NCBI GenBank assembly: GCA_017979445.1
Contig: CM030714.1
Coordinates: 5,642,001-5,706,000, forward strand
Source: Akebia trifoliata
Lineage: Eukaryota > Streptophyta > Magnoliopsida > Ranunculales > Lardizabalaceae
Reading direction: 5' to 3'
Length of the DNA: 64,000 nt
In this document: positions 12,285 through 22,006 of the stretch, one piece after another
Numbering within the stretch: the first letter of the stretch is position 1
How the letters are laid out: each line of letters starts with the position of its first letter
Program-made: the position numbers and the translations under genes
Notes under the pieces: generated by a model
Seen by the model: the letters and a program-made list of their open reading frames with translations, nothing else
Database searches by the model: none
Told to the model about the DNA's origin: nothing

Positions 12285-13260
12285 GGAAGTGGTTCGGCAG
12301 CCCTAAAGTCTAACAAGTTTCTTACCAAGCTTTTCGGAGCGTTGGTTCTCAACGTATCCCACGGTTCGGATAGAAAATACGGTTTTAAAGTAAAAAAATC
12401 ACGTTTTTACAATCGGCTCCCTAATCAATATAACATTTCTTTATTAAAGCCCTCCTCTTCTTCATACACGAATCTTTCTCTCTCTCTTCTTACACAGAAA
12501 CCCCCGACGCCATCGTCGTCGATCTGTCTCTCATATCACATTTCAAAAGACCGTCAGATCTCGCCGTCTTCGAAACTCTACCCCTCTCTCTCTCTCTCTC
12601 AAGTTTTAGATCGAACGACCCGACACCTATTACTCTAGCGTGGGTTTCAGGGAAGAATTTCTTCAGGAAAGGATTCATGGAAGAAACTCCACCTATAATT
12701 ACAACAAACAATCTCATCAAAGTTCAACAGACATTCCATTCTACAATCCAGAACAAAAAGAAAAATTAAAATTAAAATTAAAAAATAGAAGAGAGAGAGA
12801 GAAAGAAAGATATCTGTTTGTTAGATTCTTACCAGACACACCCATATCAAAACTGTATAAAAATCCACCCCAAGAAGCAACGAAGCAAAAGAATAAGGGG
12901 GACCAAATCTTCTTCTTCTTCCGAAATTGGCCTATCAATTCACTGATCGAAGCTTCATTAGCCATTGAAGCACCGTTGATTTCTTTCCCTTTCCTTCTTT
13001 TCATTCGAAAATCCATTGATCCTCTGCATAAGAATCCTAATATTTCATTTGAAATTTTCCTTTGCTCCTCCTGGACTACACAGTGCAGTTTTCAAGATGT
13101 GGGTTTTCTTTAATAACCAAATTAAAGCCTTGAAACCTTCATAAACAAATGCAACCTTCATAAAATCTACCTAAATCTCTCTCTCTCTCTCTCTCTGTAA
13201 TTTGGGATAACAGAGTTTGAAGAAGAGAGGGATTTTTTGAAAGAAATAAAAAATGAACAG
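12285..13260. mobile_element. Probable large (TA)n-flanked foldback element, CT-rich interior, incomplete
   Basis: It begins straight after a (TA)n tract with GGAAGTGGTTCGGCAGCCC, which resembles the ends of elements in the 53.6-63.2 kb chain (GGGTCCCGTTCGGCACCC). The interior has the same build as those at 54383-55310 and 61834-62837: a CT-rich first part with CCCTCTC tracts and GA-rich sequence near 12790-12805 and 13215-13235. Several short frames cross it in both strands and none resembles a known protein. The right end is not clear; it seems to be overrun by the half element at 13300-13412. Confidence 0.35.
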
Positions 13261-13299
13261 GGGGCTGAACGTAATTATTATTCGTTTACAAGACAAAAC

Positions 13300-13412
13300 A
13301 CCATAGAGATCATCCTCACCAAAAATCAACCCATTCCAAAACTTTTAACTCATGTAAGACAAAACACGTTTGTTAAAGTGTAGGGTAAAGCTTAGGGTGG
13401 GGAACGGGACCC
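13300..13412. mobile_element. Right half of a foldback element
   Basis: Carries the inner repeat GAGATCATCCTCACCAAAAATCAACCCATTCCAAAAC, then the B-type subterminal module (TTTGTTAAAGTGTAGGGTAAAGCTTAGGGTG) and the end GAACGGGACCC. The left half is absent. Separated from the next element by TATAT only. Confidence 0.65.
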
Positions 13413-13417
13413 TATAT

Positions 13418-13796
13418 GGGAAATGTTTAACACCCTAAGCTTTGCCCTACACTTTAACAAATGTGTTTTGTCCTACATGGGTTAGAAGTTTTGGGATGGG
13501 CTGATTTTTGGTGAGGATGATCTCTATGATTAGAAGATCATCCTCACCAAAAATCAGCTCATTCCGAAATTTTTAGCCCATGTTTACAAGTTGAAAAATC
13601 GTGGACCGTCCATTTTTTGTAAACCATTTTTTATGGGGTTAAAAGTTTTGGAATGAGTTGATTTTTGGTGAAAATGATCTCCTCACCATAGAGATCATCC
13701 TCACCAAAAATTAACTCATTCCAAAACTTATAACTCATGTAAGACAAAACACATTTGTTAAAGTGTAGGGTAAAGCTTAGGGTGGGGAACGGGACC
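13418..13796. mobile_element. (TA)n-flanked foldback element, 379 bp
   Basis: Starts GGGAAATGTTTAACACCCTAAG and ends CTTAGGGTGGGGAACGGGACC. Inside, the module GGTTAGAAGTTTTGGGATGGGCTGATTTTTGGTGAGGATGATCTC occurs in both orientations, twice, around a central GTGGACCGTCCATTTTTTG. It has the same build as the elements at 60279-63214. Its right flank TATATATA runs directly into the presumed promoter of the NB-LRR gene. Confidence 0.8.
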
Positions 13797-13805
13797 TATA
13801 TATAC
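13797..13805 (+). promoter_or_regulatory. Candidate TATA box of the NB-LRR gene, shared with the element's (TA)n flank
   Basis: TATATATAC lies 86 bp before the ATG at 13883, which would leave a 5' leader of about 55 bases. The same bases form the right (TA)n border of the foldback element at 13418-13796. Inference from position only. Confidence 0.4.
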
Positions 13806-13882
13806 AAGGAAGTTATTTGTTATTCTTGTTTCATCTACAGTTGCACTACTAGTTCAATCAATCAGAGAAATTAGAGGTTGTG

Positions 13883-16800
13883 ATGGATAGTGGAAGTCAA
13901 CAAGTTGTTCACATCCCGCAAGCAAATAACATGGAAGACATTTTCATAGGTTTACAAGACAAGTGCCCGCTCATAATCGACAATAAAGTCCAACAACTCC
14001 TCAACTACTTCAAATTTCCTTCTGTCGTAGCTATTTCCATCAGCGATTGGAAATATGAAAATTTGTGGTCATGTGGACAGAGGGTTTCGAAGTATGCGGT
14101 GAAGAGAGCAATGGACTGCAAGCTCTTTGAGACGTTGATATGGGCTACAAAGCCAAATAGAAGAAATGATTCTCTAAGTAGTCGGAAGAAGTTCCAACTG
14201 CGAGTAGCTGAGACATTGGGTCTTGTGTTTCCTCCTCCTCCTCCTATCGCTAGTGATGATGATAGCGTTGATGATGATGATTATGATGAGGGTGTAGTCT
14301 CAGATAGAATACGTGCTTGCTTAGAAAATCGAAGCTTCCTATTGGTGCATGATGCTCATTGGGAACTCCAGGATTTGGAAATCATGGGAATTCCAATTTT
14401 CAACAGGAGAGGAAATTCTTCCAAGGTTGTAGCACTCTCTTCTACTAACCTAAGTTACTATATCCATTTTCCTTTCGAGGACATGGATAGGTTGTCATAT
14501 GAGGAAAAATTGGATTTGATTTTAGAAGAGTCTGGTGATATAGCTTATTCCCCAAATCTGAGAGGTCTTATTACTCCACAGGTGGTCATGGACTGCATCT
14601 TATACTTCTTATTATTTGATTCAAAAGATATTGAAATACAAATTTTGCTAAGGTATTGGAATGCAGAAGGGTTTCTTGGCGCAGATGAAGATCTAGAGGC
14701 ATCTTTCAAGTTAGGGAAGGCCCTATTGGAAGAGTTCCATCAGCATGGCCTAATTCAATTACAACTGCAAGATGTATTATTTGAACCTCTATGGAGGTTC
14801 CTAGACGATCACATACGAAGAAATTCTCCTAGATTCCTAATTATATACTCTAATACACTTAGTACGGGTGTGAATCCATCACAGTGGGAAGACATAGAAA
14901 GGATCAATATGTACCATACCCCTGATGAATATCCAATGTCTCCTCCAAAATGCAGTAAGCTCTCTACACTTGTTGTCAGTAATTTACCTCCATTCAATAA
15001 GTTCTCAGAAAACTTTTTGGAGCACATGGAGAGTGTTCGAGTTCTTGGCCTCATGAATACAAGTATCTCATCTCTGCCTTCCTCCTTCCCCTGTTTGGGC
15101 ACCAGCCTTAAGATACTAAATTTACGAAATTGCAGTGAATTAAGGCATCTCCAAGTTTCTTACTTGCGAGCGCTATCAAAACTTGAGGTGCTAGATCTTT
15201 CAAAAACACCTTTGGAAGAAATCCCAGAGGAATCTTTTGAGGGACTGCAGAGTCTTCGACTCCTTGATCTTTCCCAATGTTCTCGATTATCCTCACTGCC
15301 ATCATCAATATCTTGCTTGAACAACCTTGAGCAACTCTTGCTTCAAGGTTGTACAAATCTGATGGTTTTACCCTCTTCTGCACCACCATTGGAGAAATTA
15401 CTATTGCTTGATCTTTCCTATGCCTATTTCACTCAAATCCCAGAGCAATTCTTCCAACATATGCACAAGCTTCAAGATCTCAACCTCTCCTTCTCTCGTA
15501 AGTTAATATCCTTACCAGCCTCCATTCCCAATCTTATCAACCTAAAGAAACTGAACCTTAAGTCTTGCTCAAACTTAAGGACTGTTGTTCCTAGTTTGCT
15601 ACAAATCTCATCGTCGCTTGAACAACTCGACCTATCAAATTGTACTTCCCTAGAGGACCTCAATAAAGATGTTTCATATTCATTTGGTAGAATCCTCCCA
15701 AAAATCAAGGTTCTAGGGATTTCTCAAACCCAATCAGATAGGTTTTTCTCACTCAAAGGTTCTCCAAGTTTACAAACCATAACTTTGGTCGAAAACAGTA
15801 ACCTTGAGGTGCTTGATCTTTCCTATACCAAAATCAACCGGTTCCCATTAGAGGGTTCCTCAAATCTACATCCCTTGAGGCGCTTGAACCTACTAGGAGT
15901 GAAGCACATTCAAACAGTTAATTGGGAAGAAATAAGGTGGTTACCGCGAGAGCTGAACTGGGATCAATGTGATGCTGGCACTGCATTCCATTTGCATTTT
16001 CCACAAACAAAATGGAATGGAGATGGCAACAACAATGGAATCTTTATATCCGTATCTAATGCCAGTATTTTTCAATCTCTCACACCTTCATCTAATCTTT
16101 GGGAAAAATATTTCTTGCGGTTTAGTGTTTACATTTGTCCTTGCATAGAACGAGGCAAGCGCCAAAAGGTGCCTTCTCAAAGGACAAGATCATGTTACAA
16201 AGATATTTACGACTCTAGGACAAAATATTCTACTCCTTATTATGAAAGGAGTATGGAGATTGAGAGAATTAAGAGATATCCAAAAAGCATCTCTGGACTT
16301 CTCAGTCACACACAATTTTTCTCTCTCCATGATGAAAGTTCGGTTAAGAAATTATCCAATTTGGATATCGAAAATATGGTAGAGTTGAAAGAATGTCGGT
16401 TCGAAAAATGCTATGCAATGGAGGTCATCTTTGACGTGCAAGCTGGTGACAAGGCTAAATACCAGCCATTGTTGAGGTGCCTAGAGATCCTATGGATCTC
16501 TAAACTCATGAAATTGACGAACGTGTGTGTTAGTATGGGAATACTGGAAAGAGGAAGCTTTGGCGTCCTAAAAAATCTGCATTTAGAGTATTGCCCACGA
16601 ATTGTGAATGTTTTCTCATCCGGTGTGTGTTTGGAAAGCTTGGAAGTGCTCGAAATTAAATTTTGTGGTAGACTACAAGAGGTCTTCTCGGGTGAGGCAA
16701 ATGGAGAAAGTTCATTACAGAAATTGCACACTTTGTGCCTTTGGGAACTTCCCAAGTTGAAAAGTATTGTTCGCGACGTGTCCTTGACATCCTTAAACAG

Positions 16801-16993
16801 GGCCAAAGTAAAAGGATGTCCAAAGCTACGCAAAATTCCTATTCTTAGCAGCAGTAGCAACATCAACAACAATAATCTTGAGGTCACAGGCGAGTCCGAA
16901 TGGTGGGAGCAACTGCAGTGGGAAGACAGAAATGTCAAGCACAAAGTCTGTTTCAAAAGGTTGCATTCAACAAGATTTCCCAAACCCACTTAA
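13883..16993 (+). CDS. NB-LRR-like disease-resistance protein with degenerate NB-ARC, single exon
   Basis: Encodes 1036 aa in one exon; I start at the ATG at 13883 because the triplet before it is GTG. NB-LRR proteins are intracellular immune receptors. About residues 20-330 have the layout of an NB-ARC domain, but the P-loop site (PSVVAISISDWKYENLW) has no GxGGxGKT, so ATP binding is doubtful. Kinase-2 survives as FLLVHDAHW and RNBS-B as SSKVVALSSTN. An acidic stretch (DDDSVDDDDYDEG) follows PPPPP near residue 120. From about 360 on there are leucine-rich repeats (KLSTLVVSNLPPF, SLKILNLRNCSELRHL, KLEVLDLSKTPLEEIP, SLRLLDLSQCSRLSSLP), then C-terminal CC-NBS-LRR-type repeats (FGVLKNLHLEYCPRIVNVF, LPKLKSIV). 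There is no TIR and no clear N-terminal coiled coil. The overall form is that of plant proteins annotated 'At4g19050-like'. The open frame is uninterrupted, so it is probably expressed, perhaps as a non-nucleotide-binding or helper-dependent form. Confidence 0.85.
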   Translation: MDSGSQQVVHIPQANNMEDIFIGLQDKCPLIIDNKVQQLLNYFKFPSVVAISISDWKYENLWSCGQRVSKYAVKRAMDCKLFETLIWATKPNRRNDSLSSRKKFQLRVAETLGLVFPPPPPIASDDDSVDDDDYDEGVVSDRIRACLENRSFLLVHDAHWELQDLEIMGIPIFNRRGNSSKVVALSSTNLSYYIHFPFEDMDRLSYEEKLDLILEESGDIAYSPNLRGLITPQVVMDCILYFLLFDSKDIEIQILLRYWNAEGFLGADEDLEASFKLGKALLEEFHQHGLIQLQLQDVLFEPLWRFLDDHIRRNSPRFLIIYSNTLSTGVNPSQWEDIERINMYHTPDEYPMSPPKCSKLSTLVVSNLPPFNKFSENFLEHMESVRVLGLMNTSISSLPSSFPCLGTSLKILNLRNCSELRHLQVSYLRALSKLEVLDLSKTPLEEIPEESFEGLQSLRLLDLSQCSRLSSLPSSISCLNNLEQLLLQGCTNLMVLPSSAPPLEKLLLLDLSYAYFTQIPEQFFQHMHKLQDLNLSFSRKLISLPASIPNLINLKKLNLKSCSNLRTVVPSLLQISSSLEQLDLSNCTSLEDLNKDVSYSFGRILPKIKVLGISQTQSDRFFSLKGSPSLQTITLVENSNLEVLDLSYTKINRFPLEGSSNLHPLRRLNLLGVKHIQTVNWEEIRWLPRELNWDQCDAGTAFHLHFPQTKWNGDGNNNGIFISVSNASIFQSLTPSSNLWEKYFLRFSVYICPCIERGKRQKVPSQRTRSCYKDIYDSRTKYSTPYYERSMEIERIKRYPKSISGLLSHTQFFSLHDESSVKKLSNLDIENMVELKECRFEKCYAMEVIFDVQAGDKAKYQPLLRCLEILWISKLMKLTNVCVSMGILERGSFGVLKNLHLEYCPRIVNVFSSGVCLESLEVLEIKFCGRLQEVFSGEANGESSLQKLHTLCLWELPKLKSIVRDVSLTSLNRAKVKGCPKLRKIPILSSSSNINNNNLEVTGESEWWEQLQWEDRNVKHKVCFKRLHSTRFPKPT

Positions 16994-16994
16994 G

Positions 16995-18345
16995 GTAATT
17001 GAAATTATTATTTTTTTCTCTTACTGATCTATATATGTTATGTATTTGTTATTTATTGTTCTATTCATTGTTTTGAAATTCGAAAACTCAAGCCAAATTG
17101 GAAGCCATTGAGTCTGAGTCAATTTAAAACTCAAGTGACTCAATATAAAATAACATAAATTATTTAAGTACTTTAAAATTATTGCAAAATCTGTAACTTA
17201 GATATATTTTTCTGATATTTTTATGTTTTTTGATCTAAAAGAGCATTGACGGGTCAACTTCGAGTTCAATCGACAAGTTTTAAAACTATGGTTCTATCAT
17301 GACTCAGGGTGGGCCATCGGCAGTTCGGAGCATAGTGTATTACATCTCCTAAATAACTTTTAATTGATCTACCAAAGTGGTCGGTTATGGACCGACATCT
17401 TGGATTATTATGTTATTTCATGGATAGTGAATGTCATATTTAATGAATTCCTATTATTTGCATAGTATATTAAATTGAAAAAAATTAAATAGAAGATATA
17501 AATCAAAAGATTTGATATTGTGCATGATTTCATGATGAAAAGTGATTTATTTTTATGGTTATTGCAGGAAAGAGTAAGAACTAGACCTTGTGGCTTTAAC
17601 TGGTAAACACTGGCTTCTCTTTAATCTCTTCCATTTTTGGCTAACAACTTAATAATATTTGTTATATGTAATTAAAATTCAACAAGAAACATTATTTTGA
17701 AAATTTACCAAGACCGAGATCATTCACTCAAATCATCTCAATATAGTTTGTGAAAAAGACGAGATGCCATGACTGAGATTCACCATTTCCAAAATTCAGT
17801 CAAATTTAAGCAATGGATACTCCATCTAATGCATTTGGTTTCCTAATTACATTATATTGCACTTTACTGTGATTAGGAAACAAAACAAGGTATTGGGGCA
17901 AGGGCAATTTGATTATTATGGTCACTAATAAAGATTTCCGTTGCTAATTTGAAACAAGTTTTTTGTTTTCCTATCTATAAACACTCATTGAGCATATTAT
18001 GGTCACTAATAAAGTAAATTTAGTTTTCGTAATAGGGAAGATGCAGAAGATGCGCAATGTGTCAATGGGGTCGTTCGTGTAGATGCACTAGATTATGGAG
18101 TATGGAGTGAAATAAACGGAAGAAGCCGGTGTTGTTCATGTTCAGGCATTTATTATCTTATTTGGATGGTTGAAGCCATTTTATTTTTAATTCTCATTAT
18201 GCTTTAAATAATGCTCTTATGTATGTTCTTATTTGTATTGGATTTTATGACTTGTTTATACCTTGTAATGTTTGTGACTTGTTTATACCTTGTAATATTT
18301 TATGACTTGTTTATACCTTGTAATATTTGTATTGGATGGCTTGGT
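16995..18345 (+). other. Probable 3'-UTR exons and introns of the NB-LRR gene
   Basis: A donor-like GTAATT follows the stop at once (16995). A small exon candidate 17568-17602 sits between TTATTGCAG and GTAAAC, and another acceptor TTTCGTAATAG precedes GGAAGATGCAGAAGATG at 18036. These could make 3'-UTR introns, as found in some NB-LRR genes. The region ends near the tandem repeat at 18248-18329. Supported by splice motifs only. Confidence 0.3.
18248..18329. repeat. Three tandem copies of a ~27-bp unit
   Basis: TGACTTGTTTATACCTTGTAAT recurs at 18248, 18275 and 18303, each followed by RTTTK bases. It lies where the 3' end of the NB-LRR transcript would be expected. Confidence 0.9.
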
Positions 18346-19245
18346 GGTAAATAAGACCACTGGATATAATTGGATTTATTAAGAAAATTGTTTGAAAACT
18401 TAAGAGTTGTTGGTCTTAGACTTCTCTGTAATTTTTTTTAACCTCTCTCTTTCTCATTAAATCTTTTTTTAGATCTCACATCTCAGTAGGTTGTTGAAGA
18501 ACAAGAGGGATTGATTTCGAAGCTCTTTGGTCTTCACGAGTTCACTTTATATGAGTTTTTCACTCTTGGTCTCTGTTTTATCATTTTTATTTAGCCTTTA
18601 TTCACATATATTTCTACAAAATGTTATTGATTTGTTTTGGATTTCTTTTAATTTTGTTACTAATTTTTTTTAATTTTGTTACTAATATTAAGTTCATAGA
18701 CGTTTTAGAAATTATGTGGCTGACAATTCTTAGGGTGTTCCTTCGATTGAGAATGAAAGCTGGCGACGATATTCTAGGTAACTTGCTATCATGCATAATA
18801 CCTCGTAATATTTTATTCCCAACCTTAGTTTATAAGTTTAGTAGGTTTCTAAGCTTTTGGTGTGCATTGTTTGTTAATTTAATTCTCTTCCAGTACGAGT
18901 ACGATCTCATTTTCTGTTTGATCTCACAGTTTATAATGTGGTTCGAGCTGTTTCCTCTTGATTTTCTAGTTTTTTTTTTCTTATTAATTGATGCTCTTGA
19001 AGATTTGCTTTGTGATTGCTTCTGATTTTTTTATTCTGTATTATACCATTCGAGGGTTGCATAGGTACCTTGTGTTTCTTGAAAAATTATCACCATCTGG
19101 ATTTCTTATTTGTTAATGGCAAACTTGAATTCATTACATTTAATCTACAATTTGTTATTTATTTAACTCTCACTCTGGAAAGTTCTTAAGTGCTTAAAGC
19201 TTACGCCCATTATGTGTTTAGTATACCGTCAACAATTCGTTTTTC
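18346..19245. other. Intergenic or 5' region of the AGO fragment
   Basis: T-rich DNA without a supported coding region. It could hold the promoter and a 5'-UTR exon of the Argonaute fragment, since its coding exon opens behind an acceptor at 19814, but I cannot place that exon. Confidence 0.35.
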
Positions 19246-19432
19246 CCAAGGTTTAAAATGTCATATCAATTGAATGTTTTGATTAGTGAGAATATTGACA
19301 CAGTATCGGCTGATACATTTGATACAAATCGATACATTCCAATACATTCTTGAAACAATCAATGTTTCATATTGGTCCTGGTTGATACCGATATGTATCG
19401 GCCAATACATTCCAATATTTTAAACCATCGTT
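19246..19432. mobile_element. hAT-like MITE
   Basis: Ends AAGGTTTAAAATG and ATTTTAAACCA, with TCGTTTTT before and TCGTTTGT after as an 8-bp target duplication with one mismatch. The interior has repeated, partly inverted GATACATT/TATCGGCC motifs. The element at 32712-32907 has the same ends. Confidence 0.6.
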
Positions 19433-19834
19433 TGTCCACCACTTTTAATTCCGCAATCTGGCTCCCTCTATTAATTGTCACTTTTATATGTTGTTAAACT
19501 ACCTTATAGTTGATTCTTTGTTCTCATGCTTATTTCTTTATTGACTTGAAATAAATTTCTTGTACAATTCATCTAAGAATGAAGACCCTTTGGCCATTTG
19601 TACAATGGTTTCATATGCTTATTTGGTAAGTAACGCTTGATGTATGTGTTTCTGCGGTTTTGGATCAGTTCATTATACTCTGATAACTTTGGGGTCTCAG
19701 AATTTGCTTAGCTACAGTATACATCGATAGATTGTTTATGCTATTTGTGCAATCAATAGTGTATCCAGATTGATTCTAAGTCAAGAATTCTTTTCTTCTA
19801 TTACATTTCTTTAGGGAGTTGAATCAAGTCAAAG

Positions 19835-20053
19835 ATGGAGAAGGCAGGGAGAGAGGAAGCAGGACAAGCTTTGCCTTCAATTTGTTCGCCTTCAAATATA
19901 CTACCAAATGTGACGCCAGAGCTAGTGGAAACTCCGAAACATGTGGCAATCAGCAGGTGTGGTTTTGGAAGTGAAGGACGCCGCATATCATTGCTTACTA
20001 ATCACTTCAGAGTTTCACTTGGTGTCCCTGATGGGGTTTTCTTTCAGTACAGT
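19835..20053 (+). pseudogene. Argonaute (AGO4-clade) first coding exon, isolated fragment
   Basis: Argonautes bind small RNAs; the AGO4/6/9 clade acts in RNA-directed DNA methylation in the nucleus. This exon encodes 73 residues. After a poorly conserved leader come PKHVAISRCGFGSEGRR, then ISLLTNHFRVSLG and DGVFFQYS, matching the start of the ArgoN domain in this clade (family form: LLTNHFKV..GHFFHYSV). The acceptor TTCTTTAG ends at 19814, with 20 bases of leader before the ATG, and TACAGT is followed by the donor GTATGT at 20054, so both splice borders look normal. No second exon (rest of ArgoN, PAZ, PIWI) is visible up to the next gene at 26.9 kb. I therefore call it a 5' gene fragment; a very long first intron cannot be wholly excluded. 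Confidence 0.7.
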
Positions 20054-20368
20054 GTATGTTCAGGATAAGCATTTTTTTAAAGATAAAATAAAAAATTCTC
20101 TTTGGGTTTGCTGCAGTTGAATATGAAAACTTATGAGCCGTAACTATGAAGGTGTCTGTTCAGGATTTTTGAAAAAAATTATAAATTCAGAAAATATTTT
20201 TTTTATATATATTATAAATAGAGAAAAATGACTGTCCAAAACTGTCATTTGTTACGGCTAATCCAAAATCGTCGTTTTTTTACAACGGTCCAAAACCGTC
20301 CTTTTTTACAATGTTAATCGTTAGTCATAAATTAAATGCGACTCCTTTTAAAATGATTGTCCTAGACA

Positions 20369-20396
20369 GTCGTTTATGGTGCATTATGACATAGTG
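20369..20396. mobile_element. CACTA-like terminus
   Basis: CGTTTATGGTGCATTATGACATAGTG ends like a CACTA right end, and a related end (CGTTTATGACGCATTTTGATGTAGTG) lies at about 23074-23099 in the same orientation. The matching left ends were not found, so limits and type are uncertain. Confidence 0.3.
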
Positions 20397-20683
20397 TACA
20401 TGTCTTTGGTATAGAACATTATTCATCTTGTTTTAAAAAAATTGATCCAACTAAATTGAATTAAGGTCTAGAAATGTCGGAACAATTTGACAAATTCTTT
20501 ATTTAATCAACAGTAGAAATTTTAAAACATTGATAATTTCTGCTCCGCATTGAGGATGTCCAGACTCCAGTCAGTGCTAGATGAGGTAGCCCACCACCCC
20601 CTCATTGAACAATTGATCAGATTTCAGTGCAATGTCCACCAATGTTTTAAAACTGAGTCGACTGAAAGCATGAGCAAAATTTT

Positions 20684-20863
20684 AGAGTCGTGATGGAGTA
20701 ACATTAAAATTTACATTGGGTTACATTTCTGACGTGGATACATATCAGAATCATAGATCTTTTCATCGAGATACGAGTGAGATCTCAATGAAAGCATCTA
20801 TGGTTCTAACACACATCCACATCAGAAATGTCCCGTACATTTTAATGTTACTTCAGCATTATC
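20684..20863. mobile_element. Foldback MITE, near-complete member
   Basis: Left arm AGAGTCGTGATGGAGTAACATTAAAATTTACA and right arm TGTACATTTTAATGTTACTTCAGCATTAT pair through a centre with CATCGAGATACGAGTGAGATCTCAATGAAAGCATCTATGG. Same family as 10856-11037. Confidence 0.7.
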
Positions 20864-21133
20864 CCAAATTTTAAGTTGACTTTGTATCCAAAAATCGCTT
20901 TGATCTAACTCATCAAATTGACTTGAAAACTTCATGATCACATTAAACCCACCAAGTTATATTTTATATTACGAGTTCCTTAATTCGGAAAACAGATATG
21001 GACATTTTGAGGTAAAAATAGTACTAGAAACATAGCACCCAAACATGTATCTCGAGATGATAAATGGCATGGATCCCAATGCTTACAAATAACAATGAGG
21101 AGACAGCAGGTAGTATAAAGAATAAAGTAAGAT

Positions 21134-22001
21134 TGTAGAAGTCCATGGACCAACTCATCCTCACAAAACCGCCTTGTAAGGTGAGGATTGCCCCAAGTTT
21201 ATATGTAGCATAAGGTCATGATACCCAAGCGATGTGGGACTATCACTTACACTCCCCCTCACGTGTAATGTGTCCCCTACATCCCTATGGTTAGGCACTC
21301 TAATACCATATAGAAGTCCGTGGGCCTAACTCATCCTTACAAAACCGACTTGTAAGTTGAGGATTGCCCTAGGTTTATATATAGCCGAAGGTCATGATTC
21401 CTGTGGGGGGAAATTTTCGGATATAGACACGTGACTCGAACGATTCTTTGAAGCGTGGACTTGAAACTCAGGTAGAAGGCTTGATGGATACAATTATCGA
21501 AATTTCTTGGGCGCAAGGATGCTCAGCTCGAGTGAACACCACCAACCCATCAAGTAGCTCGGAGGAAGTGCTCCGTAGATATCAAAGGTTAGTGTAGATC
21601 GGTAAGACGGATCTGACAGATGTGCCATTGATTGACAGCTCTGACAACCCATACCATGTCAGATCAGTTCTGATTACTCCAGGATTGACAGAGCAGTTGC
21701 AACTACCTCTGCAACTGACATGCCAGAGAGTAAGCAAACTGTCCTAAGTCACCTCAAGGAATGACACAGCAAACGATCATAGGAGACACCTATAAAAGGA
21801 AAAGGACCATGGATAAAAGGGGGTTTCTTTTTCTTTTTCTCTCTGAAAATATATTAATATTTACAAATTTAATTATTAGTCTCTAACTTGATCGTCGGAA
21901 TAAACAAATTCATAGGTCCACTCGAACAAAAAAAGAAAGGAAAAGCGTAGAGCGAGAATCAGTCTCTACAATACCCAAATGATGTGGGACTTTCACTTAC
22001 A
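21134..22001 (-). mobile_element. TRIM retroelement (~294 bp) split by a solo LTR
   Basis: Read on the minus strand: LTR starting TGTAAGTG, AGTCCCACATC and ending CTACA; then a primer-binding site TGGTATTAGAGTGCC (21294-21308, initiator-Met-tRNA type); a short non-coding interior; a purine tract GAGGGGGAG (21252-21260); and the second LTR (21134-21251, 118 bp). The 5-bp duplication AAGAT flanks it on both sides (21129-21133, 22002-22006). Subtracting the inserted 569-bp LTR and its duplicated site leaves about 294 bp, a typical TRIM/SMART size. It encodes nothing. Confidence 0.85.
21402..21970 (+). mobile_element. Solo LTR (569 bp) nested in the TRIM
   Basis: Begins TGTGGGGGGAAATTTTC, ends GTCTCTACA, and is bounded by ATTCC (21397-21401) and ATACC (21971-21975), a 5-bp duplication with one mismatch. 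It carries a TATA-like CTATAAAAGG near 21790, which sets the orientation. It breaks the LTR of the older TRIM, so it is the younger insertion. Confidence 0.8.
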
Positions 22002-22006
22002 AAGAT

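Noticed and set aside
12342..13113. Overlapping open frames in the CT-rich region before the NB-LRR gene
   Set aside because: Low-complexity translations (poly-Ser, poly-Lys/Glu/Arg) on both strands, no domain; explained by CT/GA repeats of a probable mobile element.
14809..16989. Long minus-strand open frames inside the NB-LRR gene
   Set aside because: Shadows of the plus-strand coding sequence with no recognisable domains.
21134..21400. Cassandra-type TRIM with 5S rRNA sequence in its LTR
   Set aside because: The AGTCCCACATCG start resembles Cassandra, but I see no 5S box A, intermediate element or box C in the LTR.
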